Positions 23,140 through 35,099 of a stretch of 64,000 bases of DNA are shown one piece after another. The DNA is taken from contig JACYXH010000134.1 of NCBI GenBank assembly GCA_026745465.1, forward strand, positions 124,001 through 188,000, in the 5' to 3' direction. Under the pieces are notes generated by a model, which was not told the origin of the DNA, did no database searches, and was given only the letters and a program-made list of their open reading frames with translations. The DNA is from Lota lota (taxonomy: Eukaryota > Chordata > Actinopteri > Gadiformes > Lotidae). The position numbers were made by a program, and so were the translations under genes. Each line of letters opens with the position of its first letter. Within the stretch, counting starts at the first letter, position 1.

Positions 23140-23658
23140 TGTTATGGTACAGAGCTAGGACCCAAACGCGAGACACCAAGACAGAGATGGAGTGGGGTCG
23201 AAAGGGATTTATTTACAGCAAAAGACAAGGGCTAGGCAGGTGGATAGTAGGTTGATGAATGTAGACAGGCGAGTGGTCCTTTAGCAGGGAAGGTAGACAG
23301 ACGAGTGAAGGCTGGAGTCGGGATGGAACCGGGAGGACTAGAGGAGAAGGACACGCGGGTTAGACAGGCAAGGACTGGGTAACTCGAACTAGAACTAGGA
23401 CTAGAACTAGAACTAGAACTTAAGCTAAGCTAAGCTATCACTAGAACACTGGAACGAGGTACTGACTTAGTAAAGTGTAACGACGAACTGGCGCCGGCTG
23501 CTTGATGAGGCGGGAAGAAGTAGGGTGCGTTGATTGTAGATTGGAGACCGGTGTGTAGAGCGGAGTGCACGAGGGTAGTTGGTGACGGAAAGGTAAACAA
23601 AGGCACATGGGGAAGTGACAGCCGGCGCCACTAGGTGGTGGCAGAGGGTCTCGTTACA
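23140..23658 (-). repeat. 5' LTR of retrotransposon 1
   Basis: 519 bases, apparently identical to the 3' LTR. The bases just downstream on the minus strand (GTACGAACTGGCCAAAC) are where the primer-binding site should be. I could not assign a tRNA. Confidence 0.92.
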
Positions 23659-24160
23659 TATTTAGCTTTTTTTTTTTTTTTCGTTTTTCTTCAGTGTGTT
23701 GTAGCGTTTATTTGTCCTGTAAAAGGTCTCTTAAGTTACAAAGCTCAAAGTCCATGCCAAAGCGAGATACTCTTTCCCACAGATAAAACCCTCTCCTGAC
23801 ACGTCTGAAACGGCTCGTTTGCAGTCAGCCTTTACTTCTGAGACTTGGTGACCTCACCAACAAACACATTTGCATAAGCCCCGCCCTTCACCGCGCTTCC
23901 ATCCCCTGCAAGCCTTCCCACAATCCCTTGCCCCACTCGACAACGCGTCCAAAACAAAGTGAATTGGAGCCGTTGCCAAACGCGAGGCCACGCGATTGGT
24001 GGGCCGGCCTGTGAGATGTTGGGGACCACTGAGTCTGAATTTATACTTCTGCGGACCCCACGATGAGGCCCAAGGACTCTTATCAGTTATGGTTTTATAG
24101 GAAAATAGGAGTATGGCGAGGAGCAGCATCTGACAAACCCTCTTTCAAAAGTGATATGCA
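23659..24160 (+). repeat. X2 repeat, right part, LEC4 flank
   Basis: Continuation of the X2 copy that starts near 18215 and was split by retrotransposon 1. Confidence 0.55.
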
Positions 24161-26910
24161 GTGGTGTAGTGCAGGGTATACGCAGGTATACGGCGTATAA
24201 CTACTTATTCTTCAGTCTGCATTGCGTATACCCACTTCTAAATCCTCTCTGATGCTCATCATTCAGTAGTGTCTTGCAATAGCCTTACAGTCCAGCACAT
24301 GAGTAGCTACTCCAATCGCATGTGAATAAATGCAAATGTTCCTTTAAAAGCACCCAATAAAGAGATTATCTTCACGTAACCAGTCGCTGAAATGTACAGA
24401 GCCCCTCTGGGGTCACATGATAGAAAAAGAATCCTTGATGTGTAAAGTGAGAAGGGATTTTTTAATTGTTCCCTTTGATTCTCATTCTGCACTCACTGTT
24501 TTCTAAATTCGTTCCCTCGGATTTGGTTTGTTCTACACAGCAGGCCACATTCAGACCCACATCTTCTTCTCGTGTGCTATAGTCTAATAGAGCTGCAGCA
24601 TGACATAAAGCAACTCCAACCGCTGTTTTCCAATGGTGTCCGCAAATTTAACCGAGAGAGTATATCACTGTGGTTTTCATGAATATGTTGTAAAATGGAA
24701 ATATTTGTATTCATTGTTAGCTAAATATGTTTTTTTAACATATTGTTTTGAATATATTTTTGAATTCTTTGAATGATGATAATATTTGAATGTTTGTTAA
24801 AAATAAACTAATCTCTGACTGAAACACCATGTTTGCTTCATCTTGAATGTATCTTATATTCACGCATTAGGCCTGTGCAGTACCAGTAATATTTGCAAAC
24901 TGACCCTTGACAAATGTTAATTGTATAATGGTGGCACACTCTGGCCGACACTATCTGTTGCAAAAGACAGTTTACAAATAAACTACTGTCCCATAGACTA
25001 CTTACAAGGTGAGGGAATAGTTGTCAACTTTTCCTGTGTGGATGGATTTAGGAATAAGGAATAGTTAACTCAAAATGCATAATTATTTAGATATCTCACC
25101 TTATAGTCTGTGGACCAGTAGTGCTTGCAAAATCGCCACCTCTTTTGTGGCTAATGATATTTTCATAATGATCCTTCCTACCTGAAATCAAGCAAGTGAC
25201 AATCACCAAATACTACTGGCCCATTTTTAGGTGAATTAAATATGAAAGAGTAGTCTTAGGTGTCAATGTTTATAACACAGCGGGCTTATACTTTGCTGGA
25301 CGGGCCACTTTAAAAAAAAGAAGAGTATAGCCATTTCTCCAGGCAACACTACACCACTGGTTATATGCTAATAATCAAAGATGAACAGAAATGGCAGAAA
25401 CGGACCAGTCATTTTAACTGGTCCTGGTCCTCGACGTACCAAAAGTTTGTTTTTGTCTTCCTTTCTATAAAAGCCAATATTATTTTGTGATATGTCCTCG
25501 TGGGTTAGGCTTTTAGTGATTAAAAAGGAAAGGTCCTTGAAGTTTTTTCACAAGACCATCATTTTAAAATCACAAATAGAAAAATAACGAACTCTTGCAT
25601 CACAATTGTCAAATATATTCTATTTTGCATTTGTTTCTTATATTTTATACCACAATTAAAATCTTCCATATGATTGGTAAATAATATTCCAAGGGTCTGC
25701 ATTACGTAAGGAATAAACCACCAAATAATGTACCACTGGGCAGATGAGCTGAAGCTGCGCTTGCTTACCACCCCTGTCGAACCCTTTCCAGTAACGGGAC
25801 GGCCCGTCATGGGTTATCCCTTGCGTAGTAAAGGACTAATGCATGTGATTGGCCCTGCCTCCAGATAACGGCAACCAGGCCCACCGCGCGGCCGCTACGA
25901 CGCAGGACCAGCAGCCACCAGGGCCAAACTAGAGGGCCTTCCCTCCGAGGCCCCGCGGAGCAGCACCTCACCACTACAGGCCCCAGGGCCCCATGCATCC
26001 CCCCTGGGCCCCGTTCCAACACCAAAATTTGACAACTATTCCCTTACCTTGCTAGTAGTCAATGGGCCTGTACTTCGTTTTTGTAAACTGTCTCTTGCAA
26101 CAGATAGTGTCGGCCAGAGTGTGCCACCATTAGAAAATTAACATTTGTCAAGAGGCTCAGTTTGCAAATATTACTGGTACTACACAGGCCTAATGCTTGA
26201 ATATTAGATACATTTAAGATGAGGCACACACTGTGTTTCAGTCAGAGCTTAGTTTATTTTTAACAAACATTCAAAAATCATCATCATTCACAAAATTCAA
26301 AAATATTTTCAAAACAATATGTTAAAAAATAACCATATTTTGTTAGTAACAACGAAGACAAATATCTCAATTTTACAACATATTCATGAAAACCACTGTG
26401 ATATACTCTCTCAGTTGAATTTACAGACACCATTGAAAAACAACAGTTGGAGTTGCTTTATGTCATGCTGCAGCTCTATTAGACTATAGCACACGAGAAG
26501 AAGATGTGTGTCTGAATGTGGCCTACTGTGTAGAACAAACCAAATCTGAGGGAGTGGTGAAGGGCGGGGCTTATGCAAATGTGTTTGTTGGTGAGGTCAC
26601 CAAGTCTCAGAAGTAAAGGCTGACTGCAAACGAGCCGTTTCAGGCGTTTCAGGAGAGGGCTTTTCTGTGGGAGAGAGTATCTCCCTTTGGGGTGGACTTT
26701 GAGCTTTGTAACTTAACAGACCTTTTACATGGACAAAAAAATGCTACAACACACTGAAGGAAAGGGAAAACCCCAAAAGCTTAATATGACCCCTTTAAGA
26801 GGACAATATGCAAATGTTCCTGCAAGAGGCCCATTGTGTGCTTTGACGTTAAACATATGGTAAGGCCTACACCAAAACACCTTAGAAGAAACATTTATTA
26901 GTCATGTAGA
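24161..26910. other. Tail-to-tail spacer between LEC4 and LEC5
   Basis: Left arm to about 25800 is the plus-orientation AT-rich flank. 25800-26025 is a decayed piece of the proline-rich frame. From about 26030 the flank recurs inverted, ending in a shortened X2 (about 26545-26880). No gene seen. Confidence 0.5.
25800..26025 (+). pseudogene. Proline-rich fragment P2
   Basis: Same text as the start of P1, but ACG replaces its ATG and a TAG interrupts the frame within the GPNYRAF region (Tyr codon to stop). It ends abruptly where the inverted flank begins. Confidence 0.5.
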
Positions 26911-29900
26911 TCAGACAATACTGACATCAAGATTTTTCTCACAGATCCAGTAACGATATGTCAGACACGATACATCATTCCATTCACCCATTATTTTATG
27001 CTCAACACAGTCTTCCTCTTTATTAGAAGGATTCCCTTCATTATTTGGTTCAGAACGCCCCCAGTACCTGAAAAAAAGTTGTATTGAATGGATTTCAGTT
27101 TTCATTTTTGGTTTAGACATGATTGAAAGGACTACATAATGAGTATGTGGTTTTTCGAGTAGTGTTGTATGTTACATGTTAATGCTGCATTTAAACCATT
27201 CAGGACCACCAAAAAGCATGTGGGCTGGTCCTGAGTGTATGTTCTACTCAGGAATAGATTAAAAGGGCCTCTTTACTCCCATAATTTTGAACCCATTCTC
27301 AGATAATTTAGAGAATTTATTCATCCCTAATTTCATATTTTCACGTTGACTTAAGTTTGTACTTGACACTCGATAATGATTTGCTGATGATGAATATTAA
27401 GAACATTCATAGCAGTTGTCAAAATCACAGCAGTGCAGTCCTTGAAATGGACTGCACCGAGTCATCTGGTGTGTTCAAACAGGCCAAAGTCTTACGCTGT
27501 AGTCAGGGGAGTTCCATCCACCCACTTCCAGGTCCCTTCTTTTTCTGCATCGGTTAAACCAAGCCAAAAACCCAAAGGGACAATATCCTGGAACAGCAAT
27601 GAAAGGGATATGAATACACACAACATCTGTCAAGAAATCACTGCAATGGGAACAATGATTTTAGGTAGATAAAAGTGAATCATCGTTTTTTTCATCCCAC
27701 ACATCTTAGACCTCTAGTGACTCTTTGTTCCTGATAAATTACTGGAATAACCCTTTCTGGCACCGCTTGTGATTTACACTATTCACACATGCTGCTACAT
27801 TCTACTACATTCTGCAGTGAACATTTCTGTCTTGCGCCATTTCCCCGATGACATAGCAATGCCGGAATAGACCTGCAGATGGCGATAATGTAACACTTAT
27901 AGATGCCAACCCCCAAATAAATGGAGGAATGAGAGGAGCAGACCTATTTTGGAATCTATCCAGTTTCCAGCCATTCTTGATCAAATGAGCTTGTTTGCAA
28001 ACAAAAAATGCATTATTGATAGTTATCAAAATCTGCCTAAAAGCATTGGGATGTAAAGATAAACAGTTGCGGATTCAAATATGTCATCAGCGGAGTCTTG
28101 TGATTGGTTTGATCTCTCCACGTGATAGAGTCTTACATTAAATGGACGCAACCCTTTACGTGCCTCTTTCAGAAATGTTTCTGCTTTAATTCTCAACACA
28201 GCCGTACAGGCAGTGATCCGGAAACGTTACCAGGTCTTGAGCAGGGAACATGGCTGTGCAAATTTCCTGGAATATCAAAACATTAGCATTCCCACATGAC
28301 TCCATGCAAGAAATGTTGCGGAACAATTCTGGGATAGACTGTATGTGTGAAAGGGGCTTAAGAGTCCTTTAAATCCTGATGCATGTATTCTAATATATGG
28401 TTCAAAATACGACTCTACGTTATTTACTTATTGGAAATTATGGCTCTGCATTCTGTTCTCATTAGTACAAGTCAGTTGTATTTGGATACTCCTTAATGGC
28501 AGTGAGTCTCAAAGTGTTTCACAGGCCAATATTATACAACCCCCCTATCCTAAGACCCTATCCCAAAACTCCCATAATAATCAAGGAAGAAACCTTGAGA
28601 AGGAACAGAGGTTTTGCGTTCCTACTGATGGTCTTTCCCTTGATAATTGAGGGAGTTCTTCCCTCCTTCGAGGGACGGTTAGGAGTTCAATGGGTGCCAT
28701 CATGGACACACATAACGGTAGCATAACAAGTATAACAGTTTCTGTAAAAAAAATATTGATGGTCCACAGTACCGCTGGCCATTGCTGTTTTTTTTATATA
28801 TAAAGATATCGGGCTATTTTTACGTCCACTGTTAAACAGAAATGAAACTTCATACTCAAGTTGTAAGATTGCAGCCATCCAATGTCAACCATCTTTGGTC
28901 CATTTCTCAACCAATGGTAGAAATCATGCTGTGCTGATCTTGGTACTTGGTATGAAAGCGTGTATGTAAAAAGCACACTAGCACACTACCTGCTCCTCCT
29001 TGCTGTTTACGACAATGAGATCAGATCCTCTCTCCCTGCAATCTTTCCTGCTTTCATGCCAGTTCTTCTTGGAATGGGACTTGTGATAGCAACTGCAGAT
29101 GTTGTTTTGCCAGCACATGCAGAGGTTTCCTGCAACAAAAAACCTAAACATAAAAACTAAACATGAAACACCTCAAGTGATGACAAAATGAACAAATGAG
29201 CGATGGCGATAACGTCACCATGCAGGGTCTTTAGTAAGGCATCCTGCTGCTTCAGCGATGTGTTGAAAGCAGTCTGCAAGCGATTCCTCTCTTCCACCAT
29301 GTTGTCTAAAGCGCTCTGCAAGAGATTCCTCTCTTCCACATTGTAGTCTAAAGCCCTCTGCAAGTTGTTCCTCTCTTCCACCATGTTGTCTAAAGCGCTC
29401 TGCAAGAGATTCCTCTCTTCCACATTGTAGTCTAAAGCCCTCTGCAAGTTGTTCCTCTCTTCCACCATGTTGTCTAAAGCGCTCTGCAAGAGATTCCTCT
29501 CTTCCACCTTGTTGTCTAAATTGCTCTGCAAGCGATTCCTCTCTTCCACCATGTTGTCTAAAGCACTATGCAGTTCTTCAATTTGCCCGGTCACTGTGAA
29601 ATAAGAAGTCAGAAAATGATCTTGATCAATGTCGTCAGAGTGACAAACAATAGCAAAACACTGAAATCAAACCAAAGAGATAGACGCAAAACATTATTGT
29701 AATGACCAATGATTAACATCAACAGCAATACACAATGCGTTTTGAGTTGAGTGCTTATTACAAATGCTGTTGAACTGACTTCATTAATGCAATTACATTT
29801 TCAATTTTAACCAAATGATAGGTCAATTGGGTTCCCTATTGGTTCATCAACCCCTTCTGAAACTACAACTAAAGTCTAAGTTCCAATGTTTTTCATTGTA

Positions 29901-30343
29901 TTTGCGTCATTGTCTGCTCGGACATTTAGTAAAAACCCATCAACCTGACTTACGTGTCTGATTTGGGAAGGACGTCTCTGTGGGGTCGCTGGACTCGTTC
30001 CAGCTGACCCTCAGAGTGATGTTGAGAAGAGCTTGGAGGACACAAAGCAGGCCGATGCTGAGATAAACCAGGTGCAGGTGTCTTTCTGCAGTGAAACACA
30101 CACAGACTAGTTCATATTCAATTAATTTAAAAAAAGAATAGAGTAGAATAACGATTGAGGAAAATATTTCAATTGTTCAATTAACAACTGTTCATTTAAA
30201 ACCAGACAGATTGACAAAGAGAGAGAGTACCTACTTGAGTTTGCAGTACAATCAGGCACAATCTCTTCAGTTTTGTTCCCTGAATATGACTGATATTTTC
30301 TGGTCTCGACGTGCATCTCAATCTCATCTGAGCGATGCGCCAT
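26911..30343 (-). CDS. LEC5: intact type B C-type lectin receptor, EPN motif, seven neck repeats
   Basis: Minus-strand exons: E1b 30235-30343, E2b 29954-30085, neck 29219-29593, CRD1 28990-29129, CRD2 27496-27587, CRD3 26911-27067. All splice sites are GT/AG, all phases agree and no stop intervenes, giving a predicted 334 residues. Order: about 36 cytoplasmic residues, one membrane segment (around [13 protein letters not shown]), a stalk with NIT and NQT sites, a neck of seven 14-residue VEERN repeats predicted to coil, then a C-type lectin domain. CRD1 has the paired early cysteines (NLCMCWQNN, CSCY), CRD2 has [11 protein letters not shown], and CRD3 has SEPNNEG (EPN, mannose-type in known lectins), WND and the closing WICEK. 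AATAAA is the complement of 26894-26899. Likely a surface glycan receptor on immune cells (family inference). Confidence 0.85.
27600..28480 (-). repeat. CRD1-CRD2 intron, LEC5, with MITE-like block
   Basis: The MITE-like block (about 28100-28365) ends on the plus strand with gtgtgaaaggggcttaag. The rest is unique intron sequence shared with the sister genes. Confidence 0.45.
28564..28659 (-). repeat. Intronic hairpin repeat, LEC5
   Basis: Same inverted-repeat design as 16591-16688. Confidence 0.55.
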
Positions 30344-30639
30344 GGCCGATAACGTTCACGCAGCTCTCTCCTCGCAGACTGAGGCGTTCTTCAGGCTGAC
30401 TCAGAAATAGATTATCATTTCCTATGATCAAACTTCCTGTTTTCGACTTGTGTGACGACCTATAGACTACCGTGTCATTTATATATTTATTTTAATCAAG
30501 GCATTAAATTGAATTGGTTCCTCATCGCTAAAATATGCTGTGTAGTCTAGAAACTATTTGGCTCATTTGGTACACAGATCAATATCAAATAATATACCCA
30601 AGATTTATATACTTTCAGGCAAAAGCATATAACTTTTGA

Positions 30640-31320
30640 AAGAGGGTTTGTCAGATGCTGCTCCTCACCATACTCCTATTTTCCTATAAAACCATAACTG
30701 GTAAGAGTCCAGGGGCCTCATCGTGGGGTCCACAGGAGTATAAATTCAGCTTCACAACCCGGCCCTACCAAACACGTGGCCTCGAGTGTGGCACTACCCT
30801 CCCGTTCCCTTTGAATTGGACGCGTGCTGGACGCGTGCTCGCGTGAAGCAGGGGATTGTGGGAATGCTCGCGTGCAGGCGGGGGATCACGGAGTGTTGAA
30901 AGTGGAGGGACAAAAGGTCAACATCAGGCGACCTTATGAAAATGAGCGCCATGAGTTTGGCCATGTGATTGGACAATCGACATTCAGTGAGTACTGGAGG
31001 ACCATACGGACTCGTGGTGAATTTCATTTCCTGTTTTTAAGGACTTCCATCAATACCTGGGAAAACTCCCACAAGCAGCTGCTTATTCTGCTGTGCGTCA
31101 GACGGGGTCAGTGTAGCAGCTCTCTTTTATTAGTGTGGAGCGTTTCCTTACGGCGTGACGCAAGGCTACGCCACGCTTGCGTGCCCAGTGTAGCAGGGGG
31201 AGCTACATTGAGCACGAAATCGTTGCGTCGGTAGCGTAGCTTTGTGACCTGCTCCACCGGCCACGACCTGCATCAGTGGTGCAACAGGAGCAACACGTCT
31301 GTTCACAGCAATCATTTAGT
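30640..31320. repeat. GC-rich repeat X1, copy in LEC5
   Basis: Lies between modules B and A of LEC5, inverted relative to LEC2. The antisense frame is open here as 30824-31234. Confidence 0.5.
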
Positions 31321-31370
31321 TACTTTGTTCTTTTTAGTTAATTTAGTTAATTATTATTTTATGGTGCATG

Positions 31371-32144
31371 TTACACCATGTTGGCTAAAGAACTCTGCAG
31401 TTCTTCATTTTGCCCGGTCACTGTGAAATGAGAAGTCAGAAAATGATAATGATCATTGTTGTCAGAGTGACAATATCTCATGTTTAACTGCAAATTTAAA
31501 CAATAGCAAAACGCTGAAGTCAAACCGAAGAGATAGAAGCAAATCATTATTGTAATAAATGTTTTTGTGGCTCTGTTTCTTGCAATGGGGTCGCTCTTGC
31601 TTGTTCCAATGATTAACATCAACTGCAATGCACAGTGTGGTATGAGTTGAGTGCTTGCTACAAATGCTATTGAATTGACTTCATACACATTCAGGATCAT
31701 TCTCAACAAATACATTAAGAAGCAAATGGTGTGTGTTGTGTGGAACCTGCAAGGCCAGAGAGCATCAGGAGACACAGTAGAGCTACACACAAAGCAGCAG
31801 TGTTGAGATGGTTCTTATTCTGAGGGTTAGCAGGGGCTGCACACACACACACACACACACACACATGCTTGTTTTCATTGAGGTAACAACAGGGATAGTT
31901 CTAAATCTGGCAGGTATGATTAATCATTTCCTAAAAGGGGAAATGCACGTTTTGTCTTGGTGCTTTGCGCCGTGGGCTCATGATGCTGGGCTGTGGGTCC
32001 GGTTACGTGGGCATCGATGCTATCATAGATGTCCACAACTCTCTCCTCCCTCTCACTCCAACTATCCCCCGTTTCCTGCCATGTCCCTGCCTGGGGAGTC
32101 CTCACCTTCCTCCCCTTGCTATGGAGGTCCTCTTCCATCTGCAT
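31371..32144 (-). other. LEC5 module A: intact E1a and TMa plus truncated neck exon
   Basis: E1a 31949-32144 (65 codons, exit phase 1) and TMa 31747-31836 (90 bases ending GCAG|GTTCCA, exit phase 1) are undamaged. The short neck exon (from 31420) stops at 31371. An ETS-type AAAGAGGAAG lies at 32250-32259 upstream. If TMa were spliced to the LEC5 neck exon at 29593 the frame would be kept, giving an alternative tail and membrane segment on the same lectin. This is an inference from phase. Confidence 0.5.
31839..31864 (-). repeat. (TG)n microsatellite at the TMa acceptor, LEC5
   Basis: Only about 26 bases, the shortest of the nine. Confidence 0.95.
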
Positions 32145-32665
32145 ATTAGTTGATGAGTGAACGCCTTGGCTTCACTCAAAATGATTCAACTTGGTTGAAA
32201 GATTACGTTATTTTAAAGGGAACACAAAGTCGCAGACGGGAAGTGTCCAAAGAGGAAGAAAAACCATTTCATAGAAGATTGCATTTAATAACTGTTAAGG
32301 TCACTTTTCTCTTGCCCCTTTCAGCTGAAAACACATATGAAAAAAAGTTATCTTTGTTGTTGTTCATAACTACAAATAGATTTAGACGAAGGCTTCAAGA
32401 TGAACAAGGCAATTTCTCTGTTTAACTTAGCAAAATCGAGAAATAAGTTTAATTTAAATTAATCTTACATGAGGAACTGCTGACATTTACCTAAAATTGG
32501 CTGCAAATTTGAATGAGTAGACAGGAGGGATTTTACCAGCATAATTAAAAGAAAAGAAAAACAGAAAATAACAGCCAAATCAGATAACCCTATGATGCTC
32601 ACTCTGATATTGTTCATTATTCTGTGAATGTTAAACCTTCAAGGTTCAGGTAACTCAAATGAAAC
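32145..32665. other. Upstream flank of LEC5 module A
   Basis: Promoter-side sequence shared with the other E1a flanks to about 32600. No gene seen. Confidence 0.45.
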
Positions 32666-33206
32666 TGTTATGGTTACGGACTAGGACCCAAATGCAAGAC
32701 ACCGAGACAGAGATGGAACGGGGTCAAAAAGGGATTTATTTAAGTGACGGTACAGGCAAGGACAAGGCAGGCGGATGGTCAGGCAGGCAGGGGTTCGTTG
32801 GCAGGCGGGTGGCAAGCAGGCCGAGGGACGTAGGCAGGCGGGTGGTCAGGCAGGCGAGTGGTCAATAACGGTAGGCAGGCAGACAGGAACTAGGAACAGG
32901 AATCACACCGGGAATAGGAACGGGAACGGGAGCAGGAATTAAGCACAGGGAGAGAACAGGTTACGGGCAGGCGAGGACAAGGAAGCAGATATATAATATG
33001 TGGGAACGAGGTAACGAACTCAGAGAGTGTTGACAACGAACTGGCGCCGGCTGCTTGTTGAACGGGGAAGAAGTAGGGTGCGTTGATTGGTGATTGGAGA
33101 GTGTAGAACGGAGTGCATGAGGGAAATTGGTGACGGGACTGTAAACAAAAGCACATGGTGTAGTGGCAGCCGGCGCAGCTAGGTGGAGGCAGAGGATTGC
33201 GTAACA
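32666..33206 (-). repeat. LTR of retrotransposon 2
   Basis: 541 bases, related to but clearly diverged from the 519-base LTR of element 1. Rich in caggcggg-like units. Confidence 0.85.
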
Positions 33207-34468
33207 GTACCCCCCCCCTCTACGGACGCCTCCAGGCGGACGCACAGGGTGAGAAGGGTGCTGGCGGTGGAAGTCCTTGACGAGGGAGGGGTCCAGGATG
33301 CGGCTTCGAGGAACCCAGGAGCGCTCCTCTGGGCCATACCCCTCCCAGTCGACCAGATACTGGAACCCCCGGCCACGTCGACGCACGTCCAAGAGGCGAC
33401 GAACTGTCCAGGCGGGATGGTCATCAATCATTCGGGGGGGTGGTGGAGCTGGGGTGGGAGGCTACAGCGGGCTGGAGGAGACTGGCTTGAGCTGGGACAC
33501 GTGGAAAGTGGGATGAACACGGAGAGACGAGGGGAGTTTGAGACGGACGGCACAGGGGTTGACAATGGATTCGATAACAAAGGGACCGATGAAACGGGGA
33601 GAGAGCTTCTGCGACACCGCCTTAAGGGGAAGGTCCTTGGACCGCAGCTAAACTCTTTGTCCGGGGGTATATTGTGGAGCCGGGAGACTGTGTTTATTTG
33701 CTTGTCGCTTGGAGCGGGTAGATGCCTGGAGGAGTGCTGTGCGTGCACGCTTCCAAGTGCGCTGGCAACGACGGAGGTGTGCCTGGACGGAGGGGACCGA
33801 GATTTCTGTCTCAAGGGATGGGAAAAGGGGAGGCTGATACCCTAACGAGCACATGAAAGGGGACAAGCCTGTGGAAGCGTTCACCAGGGAGTTGTTGGCG
33901 TACTCAACCCCTGGGAGTTGAGTAGTGGGGGAGCGTTGGGAGAGGACAGCCCCCACGCCGGTGTCGGAGGAGTCGACCTCCACCACAAACTGGAGGGAGG
34001 GGTCGGGTTGGATCAGGATGGGAGCCGACACGAACAGTCTCTTGAGGGTCTCGAAGGTGGCCCCCGCCTCCGGTGTCCACAAGAAGGACCTCTTGGTGGA
34101 AGTCAAGGCCGTGAGGGGTGCCACAACTTGGCTGTACCCACAAATGAAGCGGTGATAGAAGTTGGCGAAGCCCAAAAGCTGTTGGAGCTTCTTGCAGGTG
34201 GAGGGAGTCGGCCACTCGGCCACCGCCAAAACCTTAGATGGGTCCATCCTAATCTCCCCCTGACCGATGATGTACCCCAGAAAGGAAGTAAACATAACGT
34301 GGAACTCACACTTCTCTACTTTGACGTAGAGCCTATTTTCCAATAGGCGCTGGAGGACCTGTCGTACGATCACAAGCTCCTCCAGTGACCCCGAGAAGAT
34401 GAGGATATCGTCCAAGTAAACAAAAACAGAATGATTCAGCATGTCGCGGAGGACATCGTTGACGATGT
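32666..34468 (-). mobile_element. pol: LTR retrotransposon 2 (gypsy, same family as element 1), heavily deleted
   Basis: The 3' LTR 32666-33206 (541 bases, TGTTATGG start, GTAACA end) is followed by a polypurine tract (33210-33222) and a remnant of pol. Chromodomain text lies at about 33250-33431. The integrase C-terminus continues to 33905 and is then fused directly to the RNase H start and the reverse transcriptase (YLDD retained). RNase H and most of integrase are deleted between these points. The 5' LTR, gag, protease and the first part of reverse transcriptase are missing: the element ends at about 34468 inside the E2b exon of LEC6. Confidence 0.85.
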
Positions 34469-34659
34469 CGATGTTGAGAAGAGCTTGGAGGACACAAAGC
34501 AGGCCGATGCTGAGATAAGCCAGGTGCAGGTGTCTTTCTGCAGTGAAACACACACAGGCTAGTTCATATTCAATTAATAAAAAAAACGAATACAGTTGAA
34601 TAACGATTGAGCAAAATCATTCAATTGTTCAATTAACAATTAACAATTGTTAAATCAAC

Positions 34660-34711
<52 letters not shown>

Positions 34712-34825
34712 CCTACTTGAGTTTGCGGTACAATCTGGCACAATCTCTTCAGTTTCATTCCTTGAATATGACTGATGTTTTCTGGTCTCGACGTGCATCT
34801 CAATCTCATCTGAGCGATGCGCCAT
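33648..34825 (-). other. LEC6: lectin B-module exons fused in frame to retrotransposon pol
   Basis: E1b 34717-34825 is intact (36 codons, donor GTAGGT, exit phase 1). E2b starts at 34537 after an intact ctgcag acceptor and encodes the membrane segment, but at about 34468 it passes into retrotransposon 2. The frame stays open through pol text (VNDVLRDML, then [10 protein letters not shown], the RNase H start, then the integrase C-terminal part) to a stop at 33648-33650, where element 1 has a Trp codon. Spliced E1b plus E2b/pol would encode about 332 residues: a lectin cytoplasmic tail and membrane anchor followed by a partial reverse transcriptase. Neck and lectin exons are absent. It is either a chance in-frame deletion product or an expressed chimera; the sequence cannot decide. 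Confidence 0.55.
34661..34710 (-). repeat. (CAGA)n microsatellite, LEC6 E1b-E2b intron
   Basis: About 50 bases of CAGA units beside the E1b donor. Confidence 0.9.
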
Positions 34826-35099
34826 GGCCGATAACGTTCACGCAGCTTTCTCCTCGCAGACTGAGGCGTTCTTCAGGCTGACTCAGACGAAGATGATCAT
34901 TTCCTATGATCAACCTTCCTGATTGTGACTTGTGTGACGACCTATAGACTACCGTGTCATTTTCATATTAATTTCATTCCAGGCCTAAAATTGAATTGGT
35001 TCCTCATCACTAAAATATACTGTGTAGTCTAGAAGCTATTAGACTAATTTGGTACACAGATCAATGACAAATAATGTATCCAAGATTAATATAATTTCA

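Larger units (their letters stand above)
18304..23658 (-). mobile_element. LTR retrotransposon 1 (Ty3/gypsy, chromodomain type), near-complete
   Basis: A 5.36-kb element read on the minus strand. LTRs 18304-18822 and 23140-23658 are each 519 bases, begin TGTTATGG and end GTTACA, and look identical by eye. A 5-bp target duplication TATTT flanks it (18299-18303 and 23659-23663). A polypurine tract lies just inside the 3' LTR (plus-strand text ccccccccctctacg at 18826-18840). Gag and pol follow the usual order. It sits in the X2 repeat 3' of LEC4. Identical LTRs mean very recent insertion. Two in-frame stops (gag TGA 22781-22783, pol TAG 18975-18977) suggest this copy is not fully competent. Confidence 0.92.
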
